The notes under the pieces: generated by a model
Database searches by the model: none
What the model saw: only the letters and a program-made list of their open reading frames with translations
What the model was told of the DNA's origin: nothing
Made by a program: the position numbers and the translations under genes
Shown: positions 14,408-22,916 of the stretch, one piece after another
Layout: the number at the start of each line of letters is the position of its first letter
How positions within the stretch are numbered: position 1 is the first letter of the stretch
Source: Candidatus Segatella intestinihominis
GTDB lineage: Bacteria > Bacteroidota > Bacteroidia > Bacteroidales > Bacteroidaceae
Assembly: GCA_900548535.1 (NCBI GenBank)
Contig: URLG01000039.1
Coordinates: 1-24,938, forward strand
Reading direction: 5' to 3'
DNA: 24,938 bases

Positions 14408-14442
14408 TAATGGGCGATTCTCCTAAGAGAGTCGCCCATCAT
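14408..14442. terminator. Convergent hairpin overlapping the lpxB stop codon
   Basis: TGGGCGATTCTC (14411-14422) pairs with GAGAGTCGCCCA (14427-14438) through 12 bp with one G-T pair and a CTAA loop. The loop contains the lpxB stop codon (14423-14425), so one arm encodes the last residues of LpxB. T tracts on both sides are weak. It probably serves both the GH5 gene and lpxB. Confidence 0.7.
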
Positions 14443-15775
14443 TATTAAGTATCTGCTCACGCAGAGCTTGATCCTTATGTTCAAAGGTATCCGCCTCACG
14501 AGCTAGTTCCTCTGCTTTTCTTTTAGCAGCCTCTGCCTCCGCTATGGCTTTCAGTCTTGCTCGTTCAGCAGCTTCTGCAGCAGCCTTGGCTTCTGCCTCC
14601 GCACGCTTCTTCGCCAAGCGAAGCAACTCCTCACGGCGTTTCACCAGCAAGTCGTATATGATGTCTGCCGCATTGTCTGGTGCCACTTGATTGCCCAAAC
14701 GTTGGCGTACATCTTGATAACCCGCCAACATTTTTTCCCTTTCAGGCTGCCCTGGCAAGATTTTATACAACTCATTGGCAATACCATCCACTGTAAATCT
14801 ATCAGCCAGCATCTCACGCACAATTTCCTTGTTAGCCACCAGATTGACCAGCGAGATATACTTTACCTTAATGATATGATTGAAGGCAAAGCGGATGAGC
14901 TTCGGTACTGGTGTCTCATAGCACACAACCTGTGGCACATCAAAGAGAGCCGTCTCTAGGGTGGCAGTACCACTGGTCACAAGAGCAGCTGTAGAGTGAG
15001 CCAAGAGTGAATAAGTCTTATTGCGAACCAAACTAACCGGCATACCCTTCAAGAATTTCTCATAATACTTGTCGTCTACCGATGGAGCTCCAGCCAGCAC
15101 CAGTTGATAATCCTCATATCGCTCAGCCACCTCTATCATTGCAGGCAAGTTGTCTTTGATTTCCTGCAATCTACTGCCAGCCAGCAATGCTATGATCGGC
15201 TTACTCTTGTCAAGATTATTTTCCAAACAGAAATCTTCAAATCCCTGATGATAGGCTGTTCTGAATTCATTCACTTCTTGTGCAGTAGGGTTGCCCACAT
15301 AGTGGATAGGATAACGATGCTTCTTCTCATAGAAAGGCACTTCGAACGGCAAGATGGAGAACATCTGAGCTATATCCCTCTTGATGCTCTTGATGCGCCA
15401 TTCTTTCCAAGCCCATATCTTAGGCGAGATATAATAATAGGCAGGAATATTGGTCTTCTTTTTCAAGAACTTAGCTATACTCAGATTGAATCCTGGATAA
15501 TCTACCAAGATTACCACATCTGGCTTCCAGCGCACGATATCCTCCTTGCACATCTTCATATTGGCGAAAATAGTGCCCAGATGCAAGAGTACAGGAACGA
15601 ATCCCATATAGGCCAACTCCTTATAATGCTTGACACGAGTCCCCCCTTCGGCAGCCATCAAATCACCACCGAAGAAACGGAACTCCGCAAATTCGTCCAC
15701 ATTTTTCAACGAGCGCATCAACCTACTGGCATGCAAGTCGCCACTAGCCTCGCCTACGATCAAATAGTACTTCAT
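14423..15775 (-). CDS. lpxB: Lipid-A-disaccharide synthase with charged C-terminal extension
   Basis: LpxB is the peripheral inner-membrane GT19 glycosyltransferase that condenses UDP-diacylglucosamine with lipid X to make the lipid A disaccharide. The core is recognisable by GEASGD (8-13), ISPKIWAWKEWRIKSIK, LLAGSRLQEI and TSGTATLETALFDVPQVV. The protein is 450 residues, whereas LpxB proteins are usually about 380. The surplus is a tail from about residue 379, rich in Ala, Glu, Lys and Arg, that looks like a single long charged helix. The start ATG overlaps the surE stop in ATGA, so the two genes are translationally coupled. The stop lies inside a hairpin loop shared with the convergent GH5 gene. 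Confidence 0.95.
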   Translation of the reverse strand: MKYYLIVGEASGDLHASRLMRSLKNVDEFAEFRFFGGDLMAAEGGTRVKHYKELAYMGFVPVLLHLGTIFANMKMCKEDIVRWKPDVVILVDYPGFNLSIAKFLKKKTNIPAYYYISPKIWAWKEWRIKSIKRDIAQMFSILPFEVPFYEKKHRYPIHYVGNPTAQEVNEFRTAYHQGFEDFCLENNLDKSKPIIALLAGSRLQEIKDNLPAMIEVAERYEDYQLVLAGAPSVDDKYYEKFLKGMPVSLVRNKTYSLLAHSTAALVTSGTATLETALFDVPQVVCYETPVPKLIRFAFNHIIKVKYISLVNLVANKEIVREMLADRFTVDGIANELYKILPGQPEREKMLAGYQDVRQRLGNQVAPDNAADIIYDLLVKRREELLRLAKKRAEAEAKAAAEAAERARLKAIAEAEAAKRKAEELAREADTFEHKDQALREQILNNDGRLS

Positions 15776-16533
15776 AACTTATTATTTTCAAGCCAACTAT
15801 AGTCTGTTACATCTATCTTGGTTGGAGTGATGGCAATATAGCCATGCTTCAAAGCCCATTGATCCGTATCAGACGCATCGGGTTCATCATTCTGATATTC
15901 GCCCACCATCCAATAGTAATCGTAGCCACGAGGATGACGCTCTTTCACTACCTCATTAATCCAAGAGCCACGAGTCATACGGCAAGTCTTGAAGCCCTTG
16001 AATGGTGGAAGCTCAGGGAAGTTAACATTCAGGCAAGTGCCTAGCGGCAAGCCCTTTTCCAAGACCATGTTCACCACCTTCACCACTCCATCACGCAATG
16101 GAGTGAGGTCGGCATTCTCATCATAATTACAACTACTGAAGGCCACACTCGGAATATACTTCATACATCCCTCCTTAGCCACCCCCATGGTACCAGAGTA
16201 ATGGTTATTGACACTGGAATTGTCACCATGGTTGATACCGCCCAAAATCAGATCAGGCTTTCTGCCTGCCAAAAGTTGGTCAAGGGCAATCTTCACACAG
16301 TCCACAGGAGTTCCACTGCACGACCACACCTCCACATCGCCCATATTATGTCTGCGTTTCAATCTCAGAGGCGCTGTAGCCGAGAAGGCACAGGCAAAGC
16401 CCGAGCGCGCACTCTCAGGAGCCACAACCAGAAGTTCACACCAGTCCTTGAGAAAGCTCACAAGAGTCTTGATTCCATTGGCATGATAGCCATCATCATT
16501 CGAAATTAACACTAAAGGTCTCTTATTTTCCAT
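15772..16533 (-). CDS. surE: 5'/3'-nucleotidase SurE
   Basis: SurE is a metal-dependent phosphatase that acts on nucleoside monophosphates and is tied to stationary-phase survival. With the start at ATG 16533 the protein is 253 residues, typical for the family. It opens with MENKRPLVLISNDDG, where D13 and D14 are the metal ligands. Later motifs include APESARSGFACAFS, VWSCSGTPVDCVKIAL and LILGGINHGDN. A longer open frame to 16584 exists but runs through the promoter element at 16555-16563, so the shorter start is preferred. The stop overlaps the lpxB start by four bases. The gene is divergent from parA. Confidence 0.96.
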   Translation of the reverse strand: MENKRPLVLISNDDGYHANGIKTLVSFLKDWCELLVVAPESARSGFACAFSATAPLRLKRRHNMGDVEVWSCSGTPVDCVKIALDQLLAGRKPDLILGGINHGDNSSVNNHYSGTMGVAKEGCMKYIPSVAFSSCNYDENADLTPLRDGVVKVVNMVLEKGLPLGTCLNVNFPELPPFKGFKTCRMTRGSWINEVVKERHPRGYDYYWMVGEYQNDEPDASDTDQWALKHGYIAITPTKIDVTDYSWLENNKL

Positions 16534-16554
16534 AAAAATATCTTTCTTTTTGGT

Positions 16555-16563
16555 GCAAAAGTA
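16555..16563 (-). promoter_or_regulatory. Promoter -7 element for surE-lpxB
   Basis: The minus strand reads TACTTTTGC, matching TAnnTTTGC, 21 bases before the surE ATG. It is divergent from the parA promoter 42 bases away. Confidence 0.65.
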
Positions 16564-16605
16564 CGAAAAAACCTTTAAACTCACATATTTCTCACATTAT
16601 TTTTG

Positions 16606-16614
16606 TATCTTTGC
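16606..16614 (+). promoter_or_regulatory. Promoter -7 element for the parA operon
   Basis: TATCTTTGC matches TAnnTTTGC. The leader to the parA ATG would be about 65-70 bases and contains a 6-codon mini-ORF (16626-16646) and a GGGC/GCCC hairpin (16634-16651). Confidence 0.7.
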
Positions 16615-16687
16615 CGAAAAATTTTATGGTGAAAGGGCATTTTTGAGCCCTAATTGCCAACTTGGACTATATTTAGAGACTAAGAAA

Positions 16688-17452
16688 ATGGGAAAAATAA
16701 TCGCATTAGCTAATCAGAAAGGTGGCGTCGGAAAGACTACCACAACCATCAACTTGGCAGCTTCGTTAGCCACTCTTGAGAAAACAGTGCTTGTAGTAGA
16801 TGCCGACCCTCAAGCCAACGCATCAAGCGGTCTGGGTGTAGACATCAGCGAAGTGGACTGTTCGCTCTACGAGTGCATCATCGATCATGCCGATGTCCGT
16901 GATGCCATCTACACCACCGACATCGACGGGCTGGACATCATTCCTAGCCACATCGACTTGGTTGGTGCAGAAATAGAGATGCTCAATCTGAAAAATCGCG
17001 AGAAAGTTATCAAGACATTGCTCGAACCTATTCGTGATGAGTACGACTACATCCTCATCGACTGCTCTCCATCACTTGGTCTCATCACCGTAAATTCTCT
17101 GACGGCAGCCGACAGCGTGATTATCCCTGTACAGTGTGAATACTTCGCATTGGAAGGAATCAGCAAGTTGCTCAACACCATCAAGATCATCAAGAGCAAG
17201 CTCAATCCGAGACTCGAAATTGAGGGATTCCTGCTTACCATGTATGATAGCCGTCTCAGACTTGCCAACCAGATATACGACGAGGTAAAGCGCCACTTCC
17301 AGGAATTGGTGTTCAAGACCGTTATCCAGCGCAACGTAAAGCTGAGCGAAAGTCCAAGCCACGGATTGCCAGTCATCCTCTACGATGCAGAATCCAACGG
17401 AGCCAAGAACCACTTGGCATTGGCAAAAGAAATCATCAATAAGAATTCATAA
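16688..17452 (+). CDS. parA: Chromosome-partitioning ATPase ParA
   Basis: ParA/Soj is a deviant-Walker ATPase that binds the nucleoid and works with ParB to segregate replication origins. The start at ATG 16688 gives 254 residues beginning MGKIIALANQKGGVGKTTT. The deviant P-loop KGGVGKT is at 11-17, with VDADPQANASSGLG and the Walker B-like YILIDCSPSLG downstream. The small size, with no N-terminal DNA-binding extension, marks the chromosomal (type Ib-like) form. A longer in-frame stretch back to 16550 is rejected because it crosses the promoter. parB begins three bases after the stop. Confidence 0.97.
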   Translation: MGKIIALANQKGGVGKTTTTINLAASLATLEKTVLVVDADPQANASSGLGVDISEVDCSLYECIIDHADVRDAIYTTDIDGLDIIPSHIDLVGAEIEMLNLKNREKVIKTLLEPIRDEYDYILIDCSPSLGLITVNSLTAADSVIIPVQCEYFALEGISKLLNTIKIIKSKLNPRLEIEGFLLTMYDSRLRLANQIYDEVKRHFQELVFKTVIQRNVKLSESPSHGLPVILYDAESNGAKNHLALAKEIINKNS

Positions 17453-17455
17453 AAA

Positions 17456-18367
17456 ATGGCAGTACACAAGAAATACAATAATGGAACTAAAAGCAACGCC
17501 CTGGGACGAGGACTCGATGCCCTCATCTCTACAGAGAGCGTTCGCACACAAGGCAGCAGCACTATCAATGAAATACCTCTCGACCAGATAGAGGCTAATC
17601 CCAACCAACCTCGACGAGAGTTTGACGAGGAAGCCTTGCACGAACTTGCCGAGAGCATCAAGGCCATAGGCATCATTCAGCCTATCACCCTGCGCCAAGT
17701 GGCAGAAAACAGATTCCAGATCATAGCTGGTGAGCGCCGTTGGCGTGCATCGCAGCTAGCAGGACTCTTGGCTATCCCAGCATACATCCGCACCATCAGC
17801 GATGAAAACGTGATGGAGATGGCTCTGGTAGAGAATATACAGCGCCAAGACCTCAATGCCATCGAAATAGCCTTGGCTTACGAGCACTTGCTGGAGAATG
17901 AGGGCATGACTCAGGAGAAGATTTCCGAGCGTGTGGGCAAGAGCCGAGCTGCCATCGCCAACTATCTGCGACTGCTCAAGTTGCCAGCTCAGGTACAGAT
18001 GGCATTGCAGAAGAAAGAAATCGACATGGGACATTGCCGTGCGCTCTTGGCGCTCGACAGTCCATCGCTCCAAATCAAACTATTCAAGGAGATACAAAAA
18101 AATGGGTATTCAGTAAGAAAAGTAGAAGAAATGGTGCAGCGACTCAAGAATGGCGAAGACATCGAGAGTGGCAAGAAGACCATCACATCCAAGGTGCAAT
18201 TGCCAGAGGAGTTTACCGCCCTCAAGAATCGCTTGTCGCAATTCCTCAACACCAAGGTGCAGTTCACCTGCTCGCCTAAGGGCAAAGGTAAGATTAGCAT
18301 ACCTTTCGACAATGAAGAGCAGCTAGAGCGCATCATGAATATGTTCGACCAACTGAAACAAGAATAA
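17456..18367 (+). CDS. parB: Chromosome-partitioning protein ParB
   Basis: ParB is a CTP-dependent DNA clamp that loads at parS sites near the origin. The 303-residue protein has the N-terminal LGRGLDALI signature and the ParB/Srx-fold nucleotide motif GERRWRAS (about 93-100). ENIQRQDLNAIEIALAYEHL follows, then the parS-reading helix-turn-helix MTQEKISERVGKSRAAIANY, and a C-terminal dimerisation domain. It lies three bases after parA and is almost certainly co-translated. I looked for a GTTCCACGTGGAAC-like parS palindrome and saw none in the window. Confidence 0.97.
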   Translation: MAVHKKYNNGTKSNALGRGLDALISTESVRTQGSSTINEIPLDQIEANPNQPRREFDEEALHELAESIKAIGIIQPITLRQVAENRFQIIAGERRWRASQLAGLLAIPAYIRTISDENVMEMALVENIQRQDLNAIEIALAYEHLLENEGMTQEKISERVGKSRAAIANYLRLLKLPAQVQMALQKKEIDMGHCRALLALDSPSLQIKLFKEIQKNGYSVRKVEEMVQRLKNGEDIESGKKTITSKVQLPEEFTALKNRLSQFLNTKVQFTCSPKGKGKISIPFDNEEQLERIMNMFDQLKQE

Positions 18368-18398
18368 AAAGACGTTTCGAAAGAAAGAATTAGAAAAA

Positions 18399-19133
18399 GT
18401 GAATTTAAAATTATCACATATCTGTATGACGGCACTGATGCTGGCTTGCTCCTTGTCCTCTTTCGCCCAGAAGACGAGAGAGAAGACAGATGTCAGCGTA
18501 CCAGACATAGCTTCGGCCGACTCGGCAAAGATGTCGGTCGACTCGGCACTTCATGCCAATGACAGCGTGCAGCTAGCCAAGCTCAACCAGTCATTACAGC
18601 CAGTCAAGAAAAAGCGCGATTGGGCTACTTGGCGTCCAGACACCAAGCGAGCCATGTGGCTTGCCCTGGTATTGCCAGGAGCCGGACAAATATACAATCG
18701 CAAATACTGGAAACTGCCTATCATTTACGGCGGTTTCGTGGGCTGTGCCTATGCCATCACCTGGAACAACCAGATGTATCATGACTATTCGCAAGCCTAC
18801 ATGGACATCATGGATGATGACCCCAACACGCAGAGCTACAACCAGTTCTTGCACCTAGGAGCCACCATCGATGCCTCCAATATCGAGAGATACAAGGAGA
18901 TATTCCGCAAGCGTAAGGACAAATATCGCAGATGGCGAGACATGGGAACATTTGTGATGATAGGCATCTATGCCTTCTCGGTCATCGACGCTTATGTGGA
19001 CGCATCACTCTCTGAGTTTGACATCTCAGACGACCTCACCCTCAGAGTGGAGCCCACTATGCTGAACGATAACCGCTACAACAATCCGCTACGCTCAGGA
19101 GCACTGGGAGTGCAATGCTCTCTCACCTTCTAG
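18399..19133 (+). CDS. DUF5683 exported/membrane protein
   Basis: A 244-residue protein of the DUF5683 family, common in Bacteroidota next to parAB. Its function is unknown. The GTG start at 18399 is preferred over ATG 18426 because it adds the Lys and His expected before the hydrophobic signal segment (TALMLACSLSSFAQ). After a polar linker comes the conserved block WRPDTKRAMWLALVLPGAGQ, IYNRKYWKLPIIYGG, then a second hydrophobic stretch and a third (TFVMIGIYAFSVIDAYVDA), so two or three membrane segments are likely. The C terminus ends in an alternating pattern with final Phe (GVQCSLTF), which is beta-strand-like. It is 31 bases after parB and 75 before the lytic transglycosylase, in one presumed operon. 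Confidence 0.8.
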   Translation: MNLKLSHICMTALMLACSLSSFAQKTREKTDVSVPDIASADSAKMSVDSALHANDSVQLAKLNQSLQPVKKKRDWATWRPDTKRAMWLALVLPGAGQIYNRKYWKLPIIYGGFVGCAYAITWNNQMYHDYSQAYMDIMDDDPNTQSYNQFLHLGATIDASNIERYKEIFRKRKDKYRRWRDMGTFVMIGIYAFSVIDAYVDASLSEFDISDDLTLRVEPTMLNDNRYNNPLRSGALGVQCSLTF

Positions 19134-19208
19134 GAAGTGAAGATTTTACTATACATTATATATATAATAAGAAACAAAGCTATAAAATAGACGAGAAATA
19201 AAATCAAG

Positions 19209-20591
19209 ATGAAGAAAATATTAGTAATGGCAGCCGCCCTATTGTTCAGTATCCAGGGCATACAAGCTCAAACCGACAGCACTGACGAAGAGGACGATGT
19301 AATCACAGTAACCGATAAGGACGGACAGGAAGAGGAAATCGAGATACCAGAGGGTTTGGAAGATAACCTCGACAGCCTCCTACACCTCTATAACGCACAA
19401 ACCTATCTGATGGCAGACACTTCATGCAACTATCGTGACGTGAACCCCGTGTTTGAAAAAGAGGTATACATCGACCGCTTGAAGCGATTGCCTACACTCA
19501 TAGAAATGCCATACAATGAAGTGGTACAGAAGTTTATCGACCGCTATAGTGGCAAACTGCGCCGCTCTGTGAGCTTCATGCTCGGAGCCAGCAATTTCTA
19601 TATGCCTATCTTCGAGGAGGCTCTGGAGGCTTACAACATTCCTTTGGAATTGAAGTACCTGCCTGTCATCGAGTCGGCTCTCAATCCTAAGGCTGTATCT
19701 CGTGTAGGAGCCACCGGCTTGTGGCAGTTCATGCTCCCTACAGCCAAGCGTTATGGTCTGGAGATCAACACACTCGTGGATGAGCGCCGCGACCCAGTGA
19801 AGGCTTCCTATGCAGCCGCCCACTATCTGAGCGACCTGTACAAGATATTCGACGATTGGAGCTTGGTCATCGCAGCCTACAACTGTGGACCTACCAATGT
19901 CAACAAGGCCATCCATCGTGCCAAGGGCAATGCCGATTACTGGAATATTTATCCTTACCTGCCAAAGGAGACAAGAGGATATGTACCAGCATTTATCGCT
20001 GCCAACTACATTATGAACTATTACTGCGACCACAACATCTGTCCGATGGTAACAGAATTGCCAGCCAAGACAGACACCGTGGTTGTAGACAAGGATATCC
20101 ACATGGAGCAGATAGCCCAGGTGCTCAACATCAACATTGAGCATCTGCGTAATCTTAATCCACAGTATCGCCATGACATCATCAATGGTCTCAACAAGCC
20201 TATGGCACTCCGTTTGCCATCTACACTCATTGGCGCCTTCATCGACCAGGAAGACTCCATCAGTGCCTACCGAGCAGACGAGTATCTGCAGAAGCGCACC
20301 TTGGTAGATGTCAACGACGCCGAGCCAAGCTATAGTCGCTCTCGCAGCAGCTACAGTCGCCATAGCAGCAGCTCATCTTCCCGCAGTAGCAAGCGTGGCG
20401 GCAAGAACAGCCGCAAAGGCAAGAAAGGCAGGAAGAGCAACAATAGTCGTGGTAAGAGCGTAACCATCAAGAGCGGCGACACACTCTCTGAGATTGCAGC
20501 ACGCAATGGTACCACTGTGAAGAAGCTTCGCAAGCTCAACAAGATTTCAGGCAACAACATCCGTGCGGGTAAGAAACTCAAGGTAAAATAA
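19209..20591 (+). CDS. MltD-like lytic murein transglycosylase with LysM
   Basis: A 460-residue exported enzyme that cleaves the MurNAc-GlcNAc bond of peptidoglycan to form anhydro ends. A signal peptide (MKKILVMAAALLFSIQGIQA) is visible. The SLT (GH23) domain spans about 125-270, with the catalytic Glu in VIESALNP (E155), followed by VSRVGATGLWQFMLPTAKRYG and the AAYNCGP motif. A divergent LysM-like segment occurs around IHMEQIAQVLNINIEHLRNL. A Ser/Arg/Lys-rich linker (about residues 375-415) is followed by a canonical C-terminal LysM (about 417-460, SGDTLSEIAARNGTTVKKLR). It lies between the DUF5683 gene and rel in the parAB operon. Confidence 0.93.
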   Translation: MKKILVMAAALLFSIQGIQAQTDSTDEEDDVITVTDKDGQEEEIEIPEGLEDNLDSLLHLYNAQTYLMADTSCNYRDVNPVFEKEVYIDRLKRLPTLIEMPYNEVVQKFIDRYSGKLRRSVSFMLGASNFYMPIFEEALEAYNIPLELKYLPVIESALNPKAVSRVGATGLWQFMLPTAKRYGLEINTLVDERRDPVKASYAAAHYLSDLYKIFDDWSLVIAAYNCGPTNVNKAIHRAKGNADYWNIYPYLPKETRGYVPAFIAANYIMNYYCDHNICPMVTELPAKTDTVVVDKDIHMEQIAQVLNINIEHLRNLNPQYRHDIINGLNKPMALRLPSTLIGAFIDQEDSISAYRADEYLQKRTLVDVNDAEPSYSRSRSSYSRHSSSSSSRSSKRGGKNSRKGKKGRKSNNSRGKSVTIKSGDTLSEIAARNGTTVKKLRKLNKISGNNIRAGKKLKVK

Positions 20592-20599
20592 TTTTTATT

Positions 20600-20605
20600 G
20601 GAGGG
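20600..20605 (+). promoter_or_regulatory. Shine-Dalgarno sequence deciding the rel start
   Basis: GGAGGG lies seven bases before ATG 20613. An in-frame TTG at 20598 overlaps this motif and is therefore unlikely to be the start. Strong Shine-Dalgarno motifs are uncommon in this window. Confidence 0.7.
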
Positions 20606-20612
20606 TACTACT

Positions 20613-22895
20613 ATGGACGAACAGAACTTGAAAGATCTAGAAAGAGAGCAGGCAGACAACAAGCTGATAGGCGATGCCTTTCAGCATCTGCTCGACACCT
20701 ACCTCAGTTCGCGACATCGCAAGAAGGTAGATATAGTAACCAAGGCATTCAACTTTGCCCGTCAGGCGCACAAAGGCGTGCGCCGACTGTCGGGCGAGCC
20801 TTACATCATGCACCCTATCGCCGTGGCTCAGATAGCCTGCGAGGAGATGGGGCTGGGCTCCACAAGCATCTGTGCAGCCCTGCTTCATGATGTGGTAGAA
20901 GATACCGACTATACCGTAGAGGACATCGAAAACATCTTTGGTGCCAAGATAGCCCAGATTGTGGATGGACTCACCAAGATTAGTGGCGGTATCTTTGGCG
21001 ACAAGGCATCAGCCCAAGCAGAAAACTTCAAGAAGTTGCTGCTCACCATGAGTGATGACATCCGTGTGATCCTCATCAAGATATGCGACCGTTTGCACAA
21101 TATGCGAACACTCGCCTCACAACCAGCTAACAAGCAATACAAGATAGCCGGCGAAACCTTATATATATATGCACCGCTAGCCAACCGACTCGGCTTGAAC
21201 AAAATCAAGACCGAACTGGAAGACCTCAGTTTCCGTTACGACCATCCGCAGGAGTATGCCAACATAGAGCATAAACTTGCCGATACCGAGGCGCAACGCG
21301 ACATACTCTTTGACAATTTCACAGCTCCTATCCGAGAAGAACTCGACAAGCTAGGCGTAGAATACAAGATCAAGGCACGTGTAAAGAGTCCTTATTCCAT
21401 TTGGAACAAGATGCAGAACAAGCACGTATCCTTCGACGAAATCTACGACATCCTTGCCGTGCGCATCATCTTTACACCTAAGAATAGAGCCAACGAGGTG
21501 AATGAGTGCTTCAACATCTATGTGGCTATCAGCAAGATATATAAGAGCCACCCAGACCGTCTGCGCGACTGGTTGAGCCACCCTAAGGCCAATGGCTATC
21601 AGGCCCTCCACGTTACCCTGATGAGTAAACTAGGACGCTGGATAGAGGTGCAGATTAGAAGCGACCGCATGGACGAGATAGCCGAAAAAGGCTTTGCTGC
21701 CCACTGGAAATACAAGGAAGGCGGCGAATACACGGAGGATGAGAACGAACTCAACGACTGGCTCAGCACCATCAAGGAGATACTCGATGATCCTCAGCCA
21801 GACGCCATGGACTTCCTTGATGCCATCAAGCTCAACCTCTATGCATCCGAAATCTTCGTCTTCACCCCTAAGGGCGAAATCAAGACGATGCCTGCGGGCT
21901 GTACGGCTCTCGACTTTGCCTTCCAGATACATACCTTCCTGGGAAGCCACTGTATTGGTGCCAAGGTGAACCACAAGCTCGTACCGCTGAGCCACAAGCT
22001 CAATAGCGGCGACCAGGTGGAGATTCTCACCTCCAAGAGCCAGCATGTACAACCTAGCTGGATCAACTTCGTGAGCACAGCCAAGGCTAAGAGCAAGATA
22101 CAAGCCATCTTGCGCCGCGATTCCCGAGAGATACAGAAGAAGGGCGAGGGCATCCTCCTAAACTGGGTGAAGAAGAACGGCATGGAGATGACCACATCCG
22201 TCATCGACCGCCTGTGCGACTTCCACAACATCCAGAAGCACGAAAACTTCTTCCAGTCATTGGGCGAGCACTGCATCATCCTGGGCGACAAGGACCTAGA
22301 CGAATTGCAGGGCAAGAACAAGAAGCAGAAGCAATCTTCCAGCTGGCGAGACTACATCCCATTCCTCACCAAGAGCAAGGAGAAGGCTGACGATACCGGC
22401 ACGGTGAAACCACAGGAACTCTTCATCGTGGGCAAGGACTTCAACAAGAAGAAGCCACTCATCATCACCGAGGAGAACATCAATCAGTTTATCTTCCCTG
22501 ATTGTTGCCATGCCATCCCAGGCGATGACGTGATGGGATATATCGACAATAAGAATCGCATCGAGATCCACAAGCGCTCCTGCGATGTAGCAGCCAAGTT
22601 GAAGTCCAGCTTCGGCAATCGCATCGTCGATGCTAAGTGGGATATGCACAAGCAGTTGCTCTTTGACGCCACTATCGAAATCAAGGGCATCGACCGCAAG
22701 GGTATGCTCCTGGATGTGAGCAAGGTGATCAGCGACCAGCTGGGCATCAACATCCATAAGCTCACCATCAGCAGCGACAACGGTATCTTCGACGGAACCA
22801 TCGAACTTCGCATCCACGACCGTGACGAGGTGAAGAACATCATGGACCAGCTGAAGACCATCGAAGACCTGCAAGACGTGCAACGCATTCTCTAA
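20613..22895 (+). CDS. RelA/SpoT bifunctional (p)ppGpp synthetase/hydrolase
   Basis: A 760-residue long-form Rel enzyme that makes and degrades the stringent-response alarmone (p)ppGpp. The N-terminal hydrolase domain is intact, with the metal site HDVVED (92-97). The synthetase domain follows (RVKSPYSIWNKMQNKH, then EIYDILAVRIIF and HPKANGYQALHVTL). The regulatory half has a TGS domain from about residue 413 (EIFVFTPKGEIKTMPAGCTA) and a C-terminal ACT domain (about 684-760). The intact HD motif points to a Rel/SpoT-type enzyme rather than a synthesis-only RelA. The start at ATG 20613 has a clear Shine-Dalgarno sequence. It is 21 bases after the transglycosylase stop and last in the parAB operon, or possibly read into the pectinesterase gene. 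Confidence 0.96.
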   Translation: MDEQNLKDLEREQADNKLIGDAFQHLLDTYLSSRHRKKVDIVTKAFNFARQAHKGVRRLSGEPYIMHPIAVAQIACEEMGLGSTSICAALLHDVVEDTDYTVEDIENIFGAKIAQIVDGLTKISGGIFGDKASAQAENFKKLLLTMSDDIRVILIKICDRLHNMRTLASQPANKQYKIAGETLYIYAPLANRLGLNKIKTELEDLSFRYDHPQEYANIEHKLADTEAQRDILFDNFTAPIREELDKLGVEYKIKARVKSPYSIWNKMQNKHVSFDEIYDILAVRIIFTPKNRANEVNECFNIYVAISKIYKSHPDRLRDWLSHPKANGYQALHVTLMSKLGRWIEVQIRSDRMDEIAEKGFAAHWKYKEGGEYTEDENELNDWLSTIKEILDDPQPDAMDFLDAIKLNLYASEIFVFTPKGEIKTMPAGCTALDFAFQIHTFLGSHCIGAKVNHKLVPLSHKLNSGDQVEILTSKSQHVQPSWINFVSTAKAKSKIQAILRRDSREIQKKGEGILLNWVKKNGMEMTTSVIDRLCDFHNIQKHENFFQSLGEHCIILGDKDLDELQGKNKKQKQSSSWRDYIPFLTKSKEKADDTGTVKPQELFIVGKDFNKKKPLIITEENINQFIFPDCCHAIPGDDVMGYIDNKNRIEIHKRSCDVAAKLKSSFGNRIVDAKWDMHKQLLFDATIEIKGIDRKGMLLDVSKVISDQLGINIHKLTISSDNGIFDGTIELRIHDRDEVKNIMDQLKTIEDLQDVQRIL

Positions 22896-22916
22896 AAACA
22901 AACAAAAAACATAACA

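Noticed and set aside
16550..16687. N-terminal extension of ParA back to 16550
   Set aside because: The extension crosses the promoter -7 element at 16606 and lacks ParA similarity; MGKIIALANQKGG at 16688 is the standard start.
16688..18367. Possible parS site near parA-parB
   Set aside because: I found CACGTG-type cores only in unrelated coding contexts (for example near 21378 and 24854), without the flanking palindrome expected of parS.
19422..20363. 313-residue minus-strand open frame inside the lytic transglycosylase gene
   Set aside because: The plus frame encodes a clear SLT domain with its catalytic Glu; the antisense frame has only composition-driven openness.
20598..20612. TTG start for Rel five codons upstream
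   Set aside because: The TTG overlaps the GGAGGG Shine-Dalgarno sequence that is correctly spaced for ATG 20613.
22296..22901. 201-residue minus-strand open frame at the end of rel
   Set aside because: It overlaps the conserved C-terminal part and ACT domain of Rel and shows no start signal or family resemblance.
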